Source: Bradyrhizobium sp. PSBB068 (GTDB lineage: Bacteria > Pseudomonadota > Alphaproteobacteria > Rhizobiales > Xanthobacteraceae). Taken from it: DNA of 64,000 nucleotides. Position 1 is the first letter of the stretch. Each line of letters begins with the position of its first letter. The stretch spans positions 1,116,001 to 1,180,000 of the forward strand of contig CP069300.1 in the NCBI GenBank assembly GCA_016839165.1, given 5' to 3'. Position numbers and translations under genes: made by a program. This document shows, piece after piece, positions 56,703 through 64,000 of this stretch. Below the pieces are notes generated by a model that was not told where the DNA came from, ran no database searches, and saw only the letters and a program-made list of their open reading frames with translations.

Positions 56703-59249
56703 CTAAAACTTCGCCCTGATGCCGGCGTAGGCGGCGAGTGGCATGCCGGGCACGAAGGTGCGTGGATCGCTCAGCTGCGCCATCAGGTTGGGGAGACCTC
56801 CGGCACTGGTGAAACCGCCGGTCTGGAAGAACGTGCCGCTCAGATAGTAATGCTGGTTGAACACATTGTTGATCAGGCCGAACACCTCGATGTTCTTCGT
56901 GATCTGGTATGACGTGTGCAGATTGACGACCGAGTAGGCCGGCACCTTCGGGCTCTGGTTGGTGTCGTCACGGATCAGCCACTGGCTGCCGACGACGTTG
57001 ACATCGGCGCCGACCTTCCACGCATCGGTGACGTTGTAGTCGACGCCGGCCTTGAAACGATGTGCGGGAATGCCCGGGATGTGGTCACCCGGACTGACGT
57101 TGACGAATTCCGCGCCGGCATCGTTGGTCAGGGCATTCGGATTGTTCGGCGAGAACAGCGTGATCGCGCTCCGATAGGTCGCGTCGACATAGGTGTAGTT
57201 GGCATAGGCGTTCCAGCGATCGAGACGATAGTCGAGCTTGGCCTCGATGCCCTGCCGCAGGGTCTGCCCGGCGTTCTGGAAGAAGCCGAAATTGTTGACG
57301 CCGAGCGGGCTCGCGACCCGGATGATGTCGTCGTCGGACAAGGTGTGGAACACGCCGAGGCCCCAGCTCAGCACACCCGTCTTCGCATCGCGCCCCCAGC
57401 CGCCGCGGAGGCCCGCTTCCACGGTGTGCGACACCACCTGCTTCAGCGGCGGATCGGCCACCAGGAAGCTGTCGATCATGCAGGGATGGTTGGGATCGGA
57501 GCAGCCGAGTTCCAGCGGCGTCGGCGCACGGTTAGCTTCCGAATAGCCGGCATAGGCGGTGAGGTTCGGCGTGATCTTGAAGGTGCCGCCGATCACCGGG
57601 TTGAAGCGCTGGAAGCGGTTGCTGCTGTTGAGCAGGTCGTTGGTGCCGGTCTGGTCCTTCAGATCGATCTGGGCGTAATTGAAGCGCCCGCCGGCGGTCA
57701 CCGAGAATCTGTTGGTCACGTCGAACGTATCGGTGAGATAGACGCCGGTGTAGGTGTTGGTGGCGCGCAGATCGACCGGGCTGAGGCCTGCGTCGGGCTG
57801 GTTGATGAAGACACCGGTGCCGGTCACGAACAGGTTGTTCGGGGCGACCGTTCCGAGTTCGCTGGTCGCCGTGAATTTCGTGTTGCCGTGATCGACGCTA
57901 ACGCCCATCACGACGTGGTTGTCGTGCCCGAACAGCTGGTCCGAGTTGGTCAACTGGGCTGTGCCGCCGTAGCTGTTAGTCGCGGTCTGGTTGCGGTCCA
58001 CTTCGCCAAGGAACGCATTGCCCAGCGTGTTCGGAGTCGGCGGGCCGTCCGCTGGACCAAAGATCGGAAGGCCATCGCCGATGCACAAGGTGGTGGGATC
58101 GTCGCACGGCTGGACGTTGGTGCCGTTGCCGTCGACATGAGACTGCCGAAAGCCACGGAAGTAGGCGTTGCCCTGGAACGACCAGGTGTCCGAGAAATTG
58201 TGACTCAAGGTGGCGTTGACGAAAGCGAGCTGAAGCAGCGTCGATTGCGGCCAGGTGTAGACGCTGGACCAGCGCTGATTGAGCATCTCGACCGGCGTCG
58301 CCGCGACGTTGCCGAGCAGATTGCTGGCGCCGGTGAAATTGACGTGAAATTCGGTCTGGTCGTTGCGCGCGCCGACGTCGACATACATCCGGTTGATGTG
58401 AGACTGGTTGGCGTAGTCGCGCCAGCCGCGATCATAGGCGGATTCGAATGCCGCGTAGGCGGAGATGTTGTCCCTCTGGCCGCCGGCCTGCACGCTGCCC
58501 TGCACACGCCCGTAGGAGCCGCCGAACAGTTCAGCCTCGGAGCCTTGGTAGGTGAAGCCGTTCTTCATCTGGATGCTGAGCGCGCCGCCGATCGCGTTGA
58601 GACCGTACACGGGATTGTTGGGAACCAGCGAAACACGGTCGATGGCCTTCTCCGGGATGAAATCCCAGTTGACCACGTCGCCCCAGGATTCGTTGATGCG
58701 CACGCCGTTCTGGTAGATCGCGATGCCCTGTGGCGTGCCCTGGACCGGCGAAGCAACGAAGCCGCGGTAGTCGAGATTGCGCTGGAACGGATTGCCGGTC
58801 TCGTCCGTGAGCGTGACGCCGGGCAGCTTGCGGTTCACCGAGTCCAGGAAATTGGTCGAGTAGTTGCGGCTGAAATCGTCTGATGTCAGCACCTCGGTGT
58901 TCGACGGCACCTTGTCGCGATCGATCAGGCTCGCGTCGCGCTCGGAGGGGCCGGGGACGCCGGTGCCGCCCTCAGGCGCCGCCGCGGTTTGCGCCGGCGC
59001 GGCCCGCGTTCGCGCGGTTCGTGAGGTCTGCACCACCGGCTTGGCGGCGGGCTTGATGCTGCGCGTGCCCGACAACGGCGAGGGAGCAATCACGGTGACC
59101 GGTGGCAGCTCGGCGGGAGCGGGGGTCTGGGCGTACACGGCGGTCAGCGGCGCAGCAGCTCCGATGGCGGTGAGCACGGCCACGGCGCTGCGCGTGTGGA
59201 CCGAAGAAGACAGAAACCGCGTTGCCGCACGCAACAACGTATCAGCCAT
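56703..59249 (-). CDS. TonB-dependent outer-membrane receptor 2
   Basis: 848 residues from the ATG at 59249 (AAGGGGTGGG upstream). A signal peptide ends at VYAQ. After a Pro/Ala-rich region with LPPVTVIAPSPLSG, the plug domain (about 110-230) contains LTSDDFSRNYSTNFLD, GFVASPVQGTPQGIA and NAIGGALSIQMKNG, and the barrel ends YAGIRAKF. A palindrome 126 bases upstream is shared with the PQQ alcohol dehydrogenase gene at 60676, so the receptor may import a compound the dehydrogenase needs: PQQ or a metal complex are possibilities. The ligand is not visible. Confidence 0.92.
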   Translation of the reverse strand: MADTLLRAATRFLSSSVHTRSAVAVLTAIGAAAPLTAVYAQTPAPAELPPVTVIAPSPLSGTRSIKPAAKPVVQTSRTARTRAAPAQTAAAPEGGTGVPGPSERDASLIDRDKVPSNTEVLTSDDFSRNYSTNFLDSVNRKLPGVTLTDETGNPFQRNLDYRGFVASPVQGTPQGIAIYQNGVRINESWGDVVNWDFIPEKAIDRVSLVPNNPVYGLNAIGGALSIQMKNGFTYQGSEAELFGGSYGRVQGSVQAGGQRDNISAYAAFESAYDRGWRDYANQSHINRMYVDVGARNDQTEFHVNFTGASNLLGNVAATPVEMLNQRWSSVYTWPQSTLLQLAFVNATLSHNFSDTWSFQGNAYFRGFRQSHVDGNGTNVQPCDDPTTLCIGDGLPIFGPADGPPTPNTLGNAFLGEVDRNQTATNSYGGTAQLTNSDQLFGHDNHVVMGVSVDHGNTKFTATSELGTVAPNNLFVTGTGVFINQPDAGLSPVDLRATNTYTGVYLTDTFDVTNRFSVTAGGRFNYAQIDLKDQTGTNDLLNSSNRFQRFNPVIGGTFKITPNLTAYAGYSEANRAPTPLELGCSDPNHPCMIDSFLVADPPLKQVVSHTVEAGLRGGWGRDAKTGVLSWGLGVFHTLSDDDIIRVASPLGVNNFGFFQNAGQTLRQGIEAKLDYRLDRWNAYANYTYVDATYRSAITLFSPNNPNALTNDAGAEFVNVSPGDHIPGIPAHRFKAGVDYNVTDAWKVGADVNVVGSQWLIRDDTNQSPKVPAYSVVNLHTSYQITKNIEVFGLINNVFNQHYYLSGTFFQTGGFTSAGGLPNLMAQLSDPRTFVPGMPLAAYAGIRAKF

Positions 59250-59374
59250 GACGCCCACCCCTTGCCGCGGTTCGTCATTGTCCCCAACGAACCGTTCGCA
59301 TTCGAGACTGCTGGAGCGATGCCGGCTTGGCAAACAAGATGTGTCCCGGCGGCGCGGGATTCTTTTCCATGGAT

Positions 59375-59395
59375 GATCGGGAAAAATTCCCGATC
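59375..59395. promoter_or_regulatory. Perfect palindrome upstream of TonB receptor 2, shared with the PQQ dehydrogenase gene
   Basis: GATCGGGAA-AAA-TTCCCGATC is a perfect 9-3-9 inverted repeat, 126 bases upstream of the receptor start. The core TCGGGAA-N3-TTCCCGA recurs exactly at 60513-60529. Two occurrences of a 14-base constrained core within 1.2 kb, each before a functionally linked gene, point to one regulator. Confidence 0.75.
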
Positions 59396-59680
59396 AGATT
59401 CGAGGCGGTAGACGCATTCCAGCAACAGTTGCTCCATCGCATGAATTTTCCTTGCGATACCAACGCGTTGACGGCGTGTCGACGATCGACGTCGGAGCTG
59501 CAATCGAGGCGGTCGTGCTGGTGAGCGAGGCGCCGGGCTCCCCTCGCGCGATCAAGTCATGTCCCTGCGCGTCGATTGTATCGACGCCGCAATGCGCATA
59601 AGTGTCGCCTGTCCCCGACGTGGCATCCGCCTGTAAATGTCGTTCCAGACTTCAATCCCTAACCGCTGTCCTGAGAACTG
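59396..59680 (+). other. Leader region of the NarL-type regulator gene
   Basis: No gene recognised. GCGTCGAT-TGT-ATCGACGC (59569-59587, perfect 8-3-8) lies about 95 bases before the regulator start and may be an operator of a different specificity from the TCGGGAA element. Confidence 0.45.
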
Positions 59681-60310
59681 ATGCGAGTCCTGATCGTCGA
59701 CGATCATCCGATCGTCATCGCGGCTTGCCAGGCTTTGCTGGCTGACGAGGCCGAAATGACCGTCATGGCCGCCGCGGATGCGGCAAGCGGCCTGGCGTCA
59801 TTCGCCGCCGATGCCCCGGAGGTCTGTGTCCTCGACATCAATCTGCCGTCGGTGTCTGGCCTCGAGCTCGCGCAGCAGATTCTCGGGAAGGATGCCGAAG
59901 CCCGTATCGTCATCTTCAGCATCAATGACGATCCGGTCTTCGTCGCGCGCGCCGTCGACATCGGTGTCAAGGGCTACGTGTCCAAGTCCGGAGATCCCAA
60001 CGACCTGGTCATTGCCATCCGCGAAGTCGGAAGCGGAGGCACGTTCCTGCCGTCCCGAAGTCGCCGGAATGCGGCATTGATAGACCCGCCGGTTGCGGCC
60101 AACCGGCTCGCGCAGATCAGTCCTCGGGAAGCCAGCATCCTTCGTCAGCTCGCGACCGGACGCAGCCTGGCCGAGATCGCGAAACTGATCGGCGTTTCCT
60201 ACGGCACCGTCGCGAACGACACGGCGATCATGCGACACAAGCTCGGCGTTCGCTCGACAAAGGAATTGGTTCGGCTGGCGGCGGAAATCTCCGCAAAGCT
60301 ACCGCGCTGA
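59681..60310 (+). CDS. NarL/FixJ family response regulator, ExaE/MxaB-like by context
   Basis: 209 residues: receiver domain (1-115) with phospho-acceptor D52 in VLDINLPSVSG and K102 in YVSKSGD, then a LuxR-type helix-turn-helix (about 145-205, SPREASILRQLATGRSLAEIAKLIGVSYGTVANDTAIMRHKLGVRS). NarL-type regulators such as ExaE and AgmR control PQQ-dependent alcohol dehydrogenases in pseudomonads. It lies between TonB receptor 2 and the PQQ dehydrogenase gene, each with the same palindrome. No histidine kinase is adjacent. Confidence 0.9.
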   Translation: MRVLIVDDHPIVIAACQALLADEAEMTVMAAADAASGLASFAADAPEVCVLDINLPSVSGLELAQQILGKDAEARIVIFSINDDPVFVARAVDIGVKGYVSKSGDPNDLVIAIREVGSGGTFLPSRSRRNAALIDPPVAANRLAQISPREASILRQLATGRSLAEIAKLIGVSYGTVANDTAIMRHKLGVRSTKELVRLAAEISAKLPR

Positions 60311-60381
60311 ATGAACATGCTGCCGCTCGACAGGCTTCCGAAATTTCGACGGATCGATGCGAACCCGATCAGTCCGAAAAA

Positions 60382-60412
60382 TAGCCCCGCTCTCATAGCT
60401 GAGGCGGGGCTA
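60382..60412. terminator. Stable hairpin after response regulator gene
   Basis: TAGCCCCGC (60382-60390) pairs with GCGGGGCTA (60404-60412), and inside it CTCA pairs with TGAG. The plus strand has no T run after it; the minus strand reads TTTTTC there. It could be a terminator, acting better on the minus strand, 70 bases after the regulator stop. Confidence 0.5.
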
Positions 60413-60512
60413 AAGGTTCATTGGGATAAAATCCAGCGCACTGCGCGGGAAGTAGCAAATCGGATCGTACCGTCACGATTGTTTTGATCAACGAGATTGT
60501 ATCTCGCAGTTT

Positions 60513-60529
60513 TCGGGAATTATTCCCGA
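60513..60529. promoter_or_regulatory. Perfect palindrome upstream of PQQ alcohol dehydrogenase gene
   Basis: TCGGGAA-TTA-TTCCCGA (7-3-7, perfect), 147 bases before the dehydrogenase ATG. Identical arms and spacing to 59377-59393 upstream of TonB receptor 2. The sequence around it is AT-rich (TTGATCAACGAGATTGTATC before it), as expected of a promoter. Confidence 0.75.
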
Positions 60530-60675
60530 TCTGTTTTGGAAAAAATCGAATCTCGCGGCGTCGTGCCTGCGCAAATCATTCGCTTTGCGTGTCGCATCAT
60601 GCATCGAACTTGAAGTCGCAAAAATGCGCGTCTACGCTCGCGGCAGATCCGTTAGAGATCGCTGGAGGGAAACAC

Positions 60676-62844
60676 ATGAAGCGTTTGCTGTCGTTCGAGA
60701 CTACGCACTGCATTGCAGATCGGAGAAGCCCATCTCCGCGATCGGCCCTCGCGACGATCGCTCTCGCCTCGGTCCTTGGTCTTGCGGTTTTCTGCGGTGC
60801 TTCGGCACAGGACGCAACTCCCGACCGCATCAAGGCCGTCACGTCGAAAGTCGACAGCGATTTCATCAAGGCGAATGCGGCGACATCGAAGGATTGGCCG
60901 ACGATCGGTCTCGATTACGCAGAGACGCGGTTCAGCAAGCTCAACCAGATCAATGCCGGAAACGTGAAGGACCTCGGGCTGGTCTGGAGCTACAATCTCG
61001 AATCGTCGCGCGGCGTCGAGGCGACGCCCGTCGTGGTCGACGGCATCATGTATCAGACGGCGTCATGGAGCCTGGTTCACGCGATCGATGCACGCAGCGG
61101 CAAGAAGCTCTGGTCGTTCGACCCGGGCGTCGACCGCTCGAAGGGCTACAAGGGTTGCTGCGATGTGGTCAATCGCGGCGTCGCCGTCTACAAGGGCAAG
61201 GTGTTCGTTGCCGCCTATGATGGACGCCTGATCGCGCTCGATGCCGCCACCGGCCAGAAGGTCTGGGAAAAGGACACGTTGATCGATCACGATCACTCCT
61301 ACACCATCACTGGCGCACCGCGCGCCTTCAACGGCAAGGTGGTGATCGGGCAGGGCGGCGCCGAATACGGCGCGCGCGGTTACATCACGGCCTATGACAC
61401 CGAGACCGGCAACCAGCTCTGGCGCTGGTTCACCGTGCCTGGCGATCCCTCGAAGCCGTTCGAGGACGCCTCGATGGAAGCCGCGGCCAAGACCTGGGAC
61501 CCGGCCGGCAAATACTGGCTCAATGGCGGCGGCGGCACGCCGTGGGACACCATCACCTACGATCCCGAGCTGAACATGGTCTATGTCGGCACCGGCAACG
61601 GCGCGCCGTGGAATCGCAAGATCCGCAGCCCCTCCGGCGGCGACAATCTCTACCTCGCCTCGCTCGTGGCGCTGAATGCCGATACCGGCAAATACATCTG
61701 GCACTACCAGGAGACGCCCGGCGACAATTGGGACTACACCTCGACCCAGCCGATGATCCTGGCCGACCTCACGATCGAGGGCGCGCCGCGCAAGGTGATT
61801 CTCCATGCGCCGAAGAACGGCTTCTTCTTCGTCGTCGACCGCACCAACGGCAAGTTCATCTCGGCGAAGAATTTCGTCGATGTGAACTGGGCGACCGGCT
61901 ACGACGCCAATGGACGGCCAATCGAAGTGCCGGCCGCGCGTGGCGATGCGCCCTATGACGCCGTGCCCGGGCCGTATGGTGCCCACAACTGGCATCCGAT
62001 GTCGTTCAATCCGCAGACCGGCCTCGTCTACCTGCCCGCGCAGAACGTGCCGGTCAATCTGACGCCGGAAAAGTCGTTTGCACAGAATGCCGCGACGCCG
62101 GGCAAGTTCGGCGGCACGACCGGCTGGAACGTCGGCTTCGTGCTCAACGGCGAGCCGCCGAAGGCGCCCGCGTTCGGCAAGTTGATCGCGTGGGATCCGG
62201 TCAAGCAGAAGGAAGCCTGGAAGGTCGATTATGTGTCGCCGTGGAATGGAGGCACGCTGACCACTGCCGGCAATCTGGTGTTCCAGGGCACCGCCGACGG
62301 ACGTTTCGTGGCGTACGATGCGACCAGCGGAAAGACGCTGTGGGAGACGCCGACCGGCACCGGCGTGGTCGCCGCGGCATCGACCTACACGATCGACGGC
62401 CAGCAATATGTCTCGATCGCGGTCGGCTGGGGCGGCGTGTTCGGCATCGCTACGCGCGCGACCGAGTACCAGAATCCCGGCACGGTCTACACCTTCGCGC
62501 TCAACGGCAAGGCCAAGATGCCGGAGTTCGTGAAGTATCAGACCGAAGGCCTGCTGCAGGGCGTGAAGTACGATCCGAAGGACGTGCCCGAAGGCACCGC
62601 GCTCTATGTTGCCGCCTGCGCCACCTGTCATGGCGTTCCCGGCGTCGATCGCGGCGGCAATGTCAGAAATCTCGGCTATGTCCCTGCCGAGGAAATCGCC
62701 AACCTGAAGGACATCGTCTTCGCCGGGCCGTTCCGCGACCGCGGCATGCCGGATTTCACCGGCAAGCTGACCGAAGCTGACGTGGTGAAGATTCAGGCCT
62801 TCATCCAGGGGACCGCGGACGCGATCCGGCCGAAGAGCAAATAG
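60676..62844 (+). CDS. PQQ-dependent quinohaemoprotein alcohol dehydrogenase (type II)
   Basis: 722 residues. Signal peptide cleaved after ASA (GASAQDATP), so periplasmic. An eight-blade propeller (about 45-600) has the vicinal disulfide C161-C162 (GYKGCCDVVNRG), GTGNGAPWNR near the metal site and the catalytic aspartate D352 in GDNWDYTSTQ. A cytochrome c domain follows with haem site CATCH (about 648-652) and a likely axial methionine (GMPDF). The residue two after the catalytic aspartate is threonine (D-Y-T), not the aspartate of lanthanide enzymes, so calcium is predicted. It oxidises alcohols or aldehydes and passes electrons through its own haem. ATG 60676 has GGAGGGA; a terminator follows. 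Confidence 0.95.
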   Translation: MKRLLSFETTHCIADRRSPSPRSALATIALASVLGLAVFCGASAQDATPDRIKAVTSKVDSDFIKANAATSKDWPTIGLDYAETRFSKLNQINAGNVKDLGLVWSYNLESSRGVEATPVVVDGIMYQTASWSLVHAIDARSGKKLWSFDPGVDRSKGYKGCCDVVNRGVAVYKGKVFVAAYDGRLIALDAATGQKVWEKDTLIDHDHSYTITGAPRAFNGKVVIGQGGAEYGARGYITAYDTETGNQLWRWFTVPGDPSKPFEDASMEAAAKTWDPAGKYWLNGGGGTPWDTITYDPELNMVYVGTGNGAPWNRKIRSPSGGDNLYLASLVALNADTGKYIWHYQETPGDNWDYTSTQPMILADLTIEGAPRKVILHAPKNGFFFVVDRTNGKFISAKNFVDVNWATGYDANGRPIEVPAARGDAPYDAVPGPYGAHNWHPMSFNPQTGLVYLPAQNVPVNLTPEKSFAQNAATPGKFGGTTGWNVGFVLNGEPPKAPAFGKLIAWDPVKQKEAWKVDYVSPWNGGTLTTAGNLVFQGTADGRFVAYDATSGKTLWETPTGTGVVAAASTYTIDGQQYVSIAVGWGGVFGIATRATEYQNPGTVYTFALNGKAKMPEFVKYQTEGLLQGVKYDPKDVPEGTALYVAACATCHGVPGVDRGGNVRNLGYVPAEEIANLKDIVFAGPFRDRGMPDFTGKLTEADVVKIQAFIQGTADAIRPKSK

Positions 62845-62899
62845 CATGACCTAAACGGATCATGTCGCAAGGAGCACGCACAGCTTGTTTGTGTGCCGT

Positions 62900-62936
62900 C
62901 GGCCTCAGCGCTTCCCTGCGCTGAGGCCGTTGTTTT
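62900..62936 (+). terminator. Rho-independent terminator of PQQ dehydrogenase gene
   Basis: CGGCCTCAGCGC (62900-62911) and its exact complement (62918-62929) with a six-base loop, followed by TTGTTTT. A 12-bp GC-rich stem with a T-rich tail is a classical intrinsic terminator, 56 bases after the stop. Confidence 0.88.
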
Positions 62937-63018
62937 GACTGCGCTCGCGCGAATTGAAGCGGTCCGTCAGGCTCGTGCCCAACCGGCGCGTATCGGTCTC
63001 CCGAGGACCGGCAGCGGA

Positions 63019-63693
63019 TCAGTCCTTGAACTCACAGCCGAGGCGCTGCAGGGCCTCATCGACCCAGCGGCGGTCGCTGGTGCCGGCAAGGATCTGCTGG
63101 ATGGCCTTTTCCTCGGTGGCCTTCTTGGCCTCGGTCAGCTTGCAGATGGCCTCGGCGTCGTCATGGGGCACGCAGAGCACGCCGTCATCGTCGGCCACGA
63201 TGAGATCGCCGGGCTCGACGATCATGCCGTCGATCGCAACAGCGCAATTGATCTCGCCCGGCCCGTCCTTGTAGGGCCCGCGATGGGCGACGCCGGCAGC
63301 GAAGACCGGGAACGATCCTGCGCGGATCGCGCCGGCATCGCGGATCGAGCCGTCGATCACGAAGCCCGCCACGCCCTTCTTCTCCGCCAGCGTCGACATG
63401 ATCTCGCCGATGATGGCGTTGACCAGCACGCCGCCGGCGTCGACCACGATCACATCGCCGGGCTGGGCGAGGTCGATCGCCTTGTGCACCATCAGATTGT
63501 CGCCGGGGCGGGTCTTGACCGTCAGCGCCGGGCCGCCGAGCCAGCCGCCTGCATGCATCGGCCGCAGCCGGTTGGTGCCCGCGATGCGCGACATCACATC
63601 GCTGATATTGGCGACCGGCAGGGTGCGGTAGCGCGTGACGAGATCAGGCGAGACCTTCCGTTTCGCCTTGTGAATTGCAAATCCTATGGCCAT
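63019..63693 (-). CDS. RraA/LigK-like 4-hydroxy-4-methyl-2-oxoglutarate (4-carboxy-4-hydroxy-2-oxoadipate) aldolase
   Basis: 224 residues of the RraA-like fold. Seen: VANISDVMSRI, AGGWLGGPALTV, DVIVVDAGG, GFVIDGSIRDAGAIRAGSFPVF with the RD pair that binds substrate and metal, and DDDGVLCVPHDDAE. Members near aromatic genes (LigK, GalC) cleave 4-carboxy-4-hydroxy-2-oxoadipate to pyruvate and oxaloacetate, the last step of protocatechuate 4,5-cleavage and gallate breakdown. The gene upstream encodes a LigJ-like hydratase that makes this substrate, which supports the assignment. RraA proper, an RNase E inhibitor, is shorter. Confidence 0.88.
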   Translation of the reverse strand: MAIGFAIHKAKRKVSPDLVTRYRTLPVANISDVMSRIAGTNRLRPMHAGGWLGGPALTVKTRPGDNLMVHKAIDLAQPGDVIVVDAGGVLVNAIIGEIMSTLAEKKGVAGFVIDGSIRDAGAIRAGSFPVFAAGVAHRGPYKDGPGEINCAVAIDGMIVEPGDLIVADDDGVLCVPHDDAEAICKLTEAKKATEEKAIQQILAGTSDRRWVDEALQRLGCEFKD

Positions 63694-63725
63694 CGGTTTC
63701 TCCGGTGTGTTGGCGGCGCAGTCGC

Positions 63726-64000
63726 TCAGTGCGCGCGGCGGTCGAGATGGGCGTTGAGGCGAGGATAGACGCGGCGGGCATTGCCTTCAAAGATCTTGGC
63801 CTTGTCCTCGGCGCTGAGCGGCAACGCATCGATATAGCGGCGGGTGTCGTCGAAGTGATGCCCTGTCTCGGGATCGATGCCGCGGACCGCACCGACCATC
63901 TCCGATGCGAACAGGATGTTCTCGACCGGGATCACCCGGGTCAACAGCTCGATGCCGGGCAAATGGTAGACGCAGGTGTCGAAGAACACGTTCTTCAGCA
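63726..64000 (-). CDS. ligJ: 4-oxalomesaconate hydratase-like amidohydrolase (LigJ type), 5' part outside window
   Basis: The C-terminal 91 residues or so of an amidohydrolase-fold protein; the frame runs off the window end. The segment VFFDTCVYHLPGIELL, then ENILFASEMVGAVRG and DPETGHHFDDTRRYIDAL is that of LigJ-type 4-oxalomesaconate hydratases, which hydrate the ring-cleavage product to 4-carboxy-4-hydroxy-2-oxoadipate. The RraA/LigK-like gene follows 32 bases later. Together they mark the end of a protocatechuate or gallate meta-cleavage operon running in from the right. Confidence 0.75.
   Translation of the reverse strand, partial: LKNVFFDTCVYHLPGIELLTRVIPVENILFASEMVGAVRGIDPETGHHFDDTRRYIDALPLSAEDKAKIFEGNARRVYPRLNAHLDRRAH

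Noticed and set aside
60382..60412. Strong intrinsic terminator of the response regulator gene
   Set aside because: The stem is strong, but no T tract follows on the plus strand; kept only as a low-confidence hairpin.
56703..62844. Lanthanide (XoxF/LutH-like) system
   Set aside because: The dehydrogenase has Thr, not Asp, two residues after the catalytic aspartate, and carries its own haem domain, unlike XoxF.

Overview
The window looks like a chromosomal stretch of a Bradyrhizobium-type alphaproteobacterium (Nitrobacteraceae). This is inferred from the high GC, several families of short palindromic intergenic repeats that I associate with Bradyrhizobium and Rhodopseudomonas, paa genes governed by a TetR-type regulator, many Liv-type ABC importers, and glycine/histidine-rich secreted proteins. 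It is almost wholly metabolic and regulatory. I found no rRNA, tRNA, CRISPR array, phage gene or intact insertion sequence.

Layout. 1-4.3 kb: end of a ROK regulator, a sugar-type SDR, then an OhrR-like MarR regulator divergent from a secreted alpha/beta hydrolase, and a TetR regulator. Two inverted ~100-bp repeats flank the marR-hydrolase-tetR block. 4.3-7.3 kb: paaZ and paaG of phenylacetate catabolism. 7.6-10.9 kb: two paralogous AraC regulators around a small membrane protein. 11.2-15.3 kb: an orphan Liv-type binding protein, a multi-pass membrane protein, a hydrolase and a methyltransferase. 15.4-24 kb: three regulator/target arrangements with visible operators (TetR/YdhR-like, HxlR/GST) or simple neighbours, an aldose dehydrogenase-lactonase pair, tex, a catalase remnant and an acyl-CoA dehydrogenase. 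24-26.7 kb: a glycine-rich secreted protein and an OmpR-type two-component pair.

27.2-49.4 kb: one long run of 20 genes, all on the minus strand and mostly touching or overlapping. From 5' to 3' it encodes a Liv-type binding protein, an AraC regulator, LivH, LivM, LivG, a LivF ATPase fused to a Tm-1-like (UPF0261) domain, a PEP-hydrolase-like TIM barrel, a 963-residue flotillin with 44-residue coiled-coil repeats, two SRPBCC proteins, a molybdenum hydroxylase (FAD subunit, 2Fe-2S subunit, and a large subunit split into two genes), MoxR and CoxE-like maturation factors, an amidohydrolase, a metallo-beta-lactamase-fold hydrolase, an SMP-30/cysteine-hydrolase fusion and an FMN reductase. I read it as an uptake-and-oxidation system for an unknown, probably cyclic, organic compound. 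It is the most unusual part of the window.

49.8-56.7 kb: an SDR divergent from a LysR regulator with a perfect inverted repeat between them, a TonB-dependent receptor with a DUF2946 partner, a small outer-membrane-type protein and another SDR. 56.7-62.9 kb: a second TonB-dependent receptor, a NarL-type response regulator and a PQQ/haem c alcohol dehydrogenase. Receptor and dehydrogenase share a perfect TCGGGAA-N3-TTCCCGA palindrome upstream. 63.0-64.0 kb: an RraA/LigK-like aldolase and the 3' part of a LigJ-like hydratase, suggesting the protocatechuate or gallate meta-cleavage route continues beyond the window.
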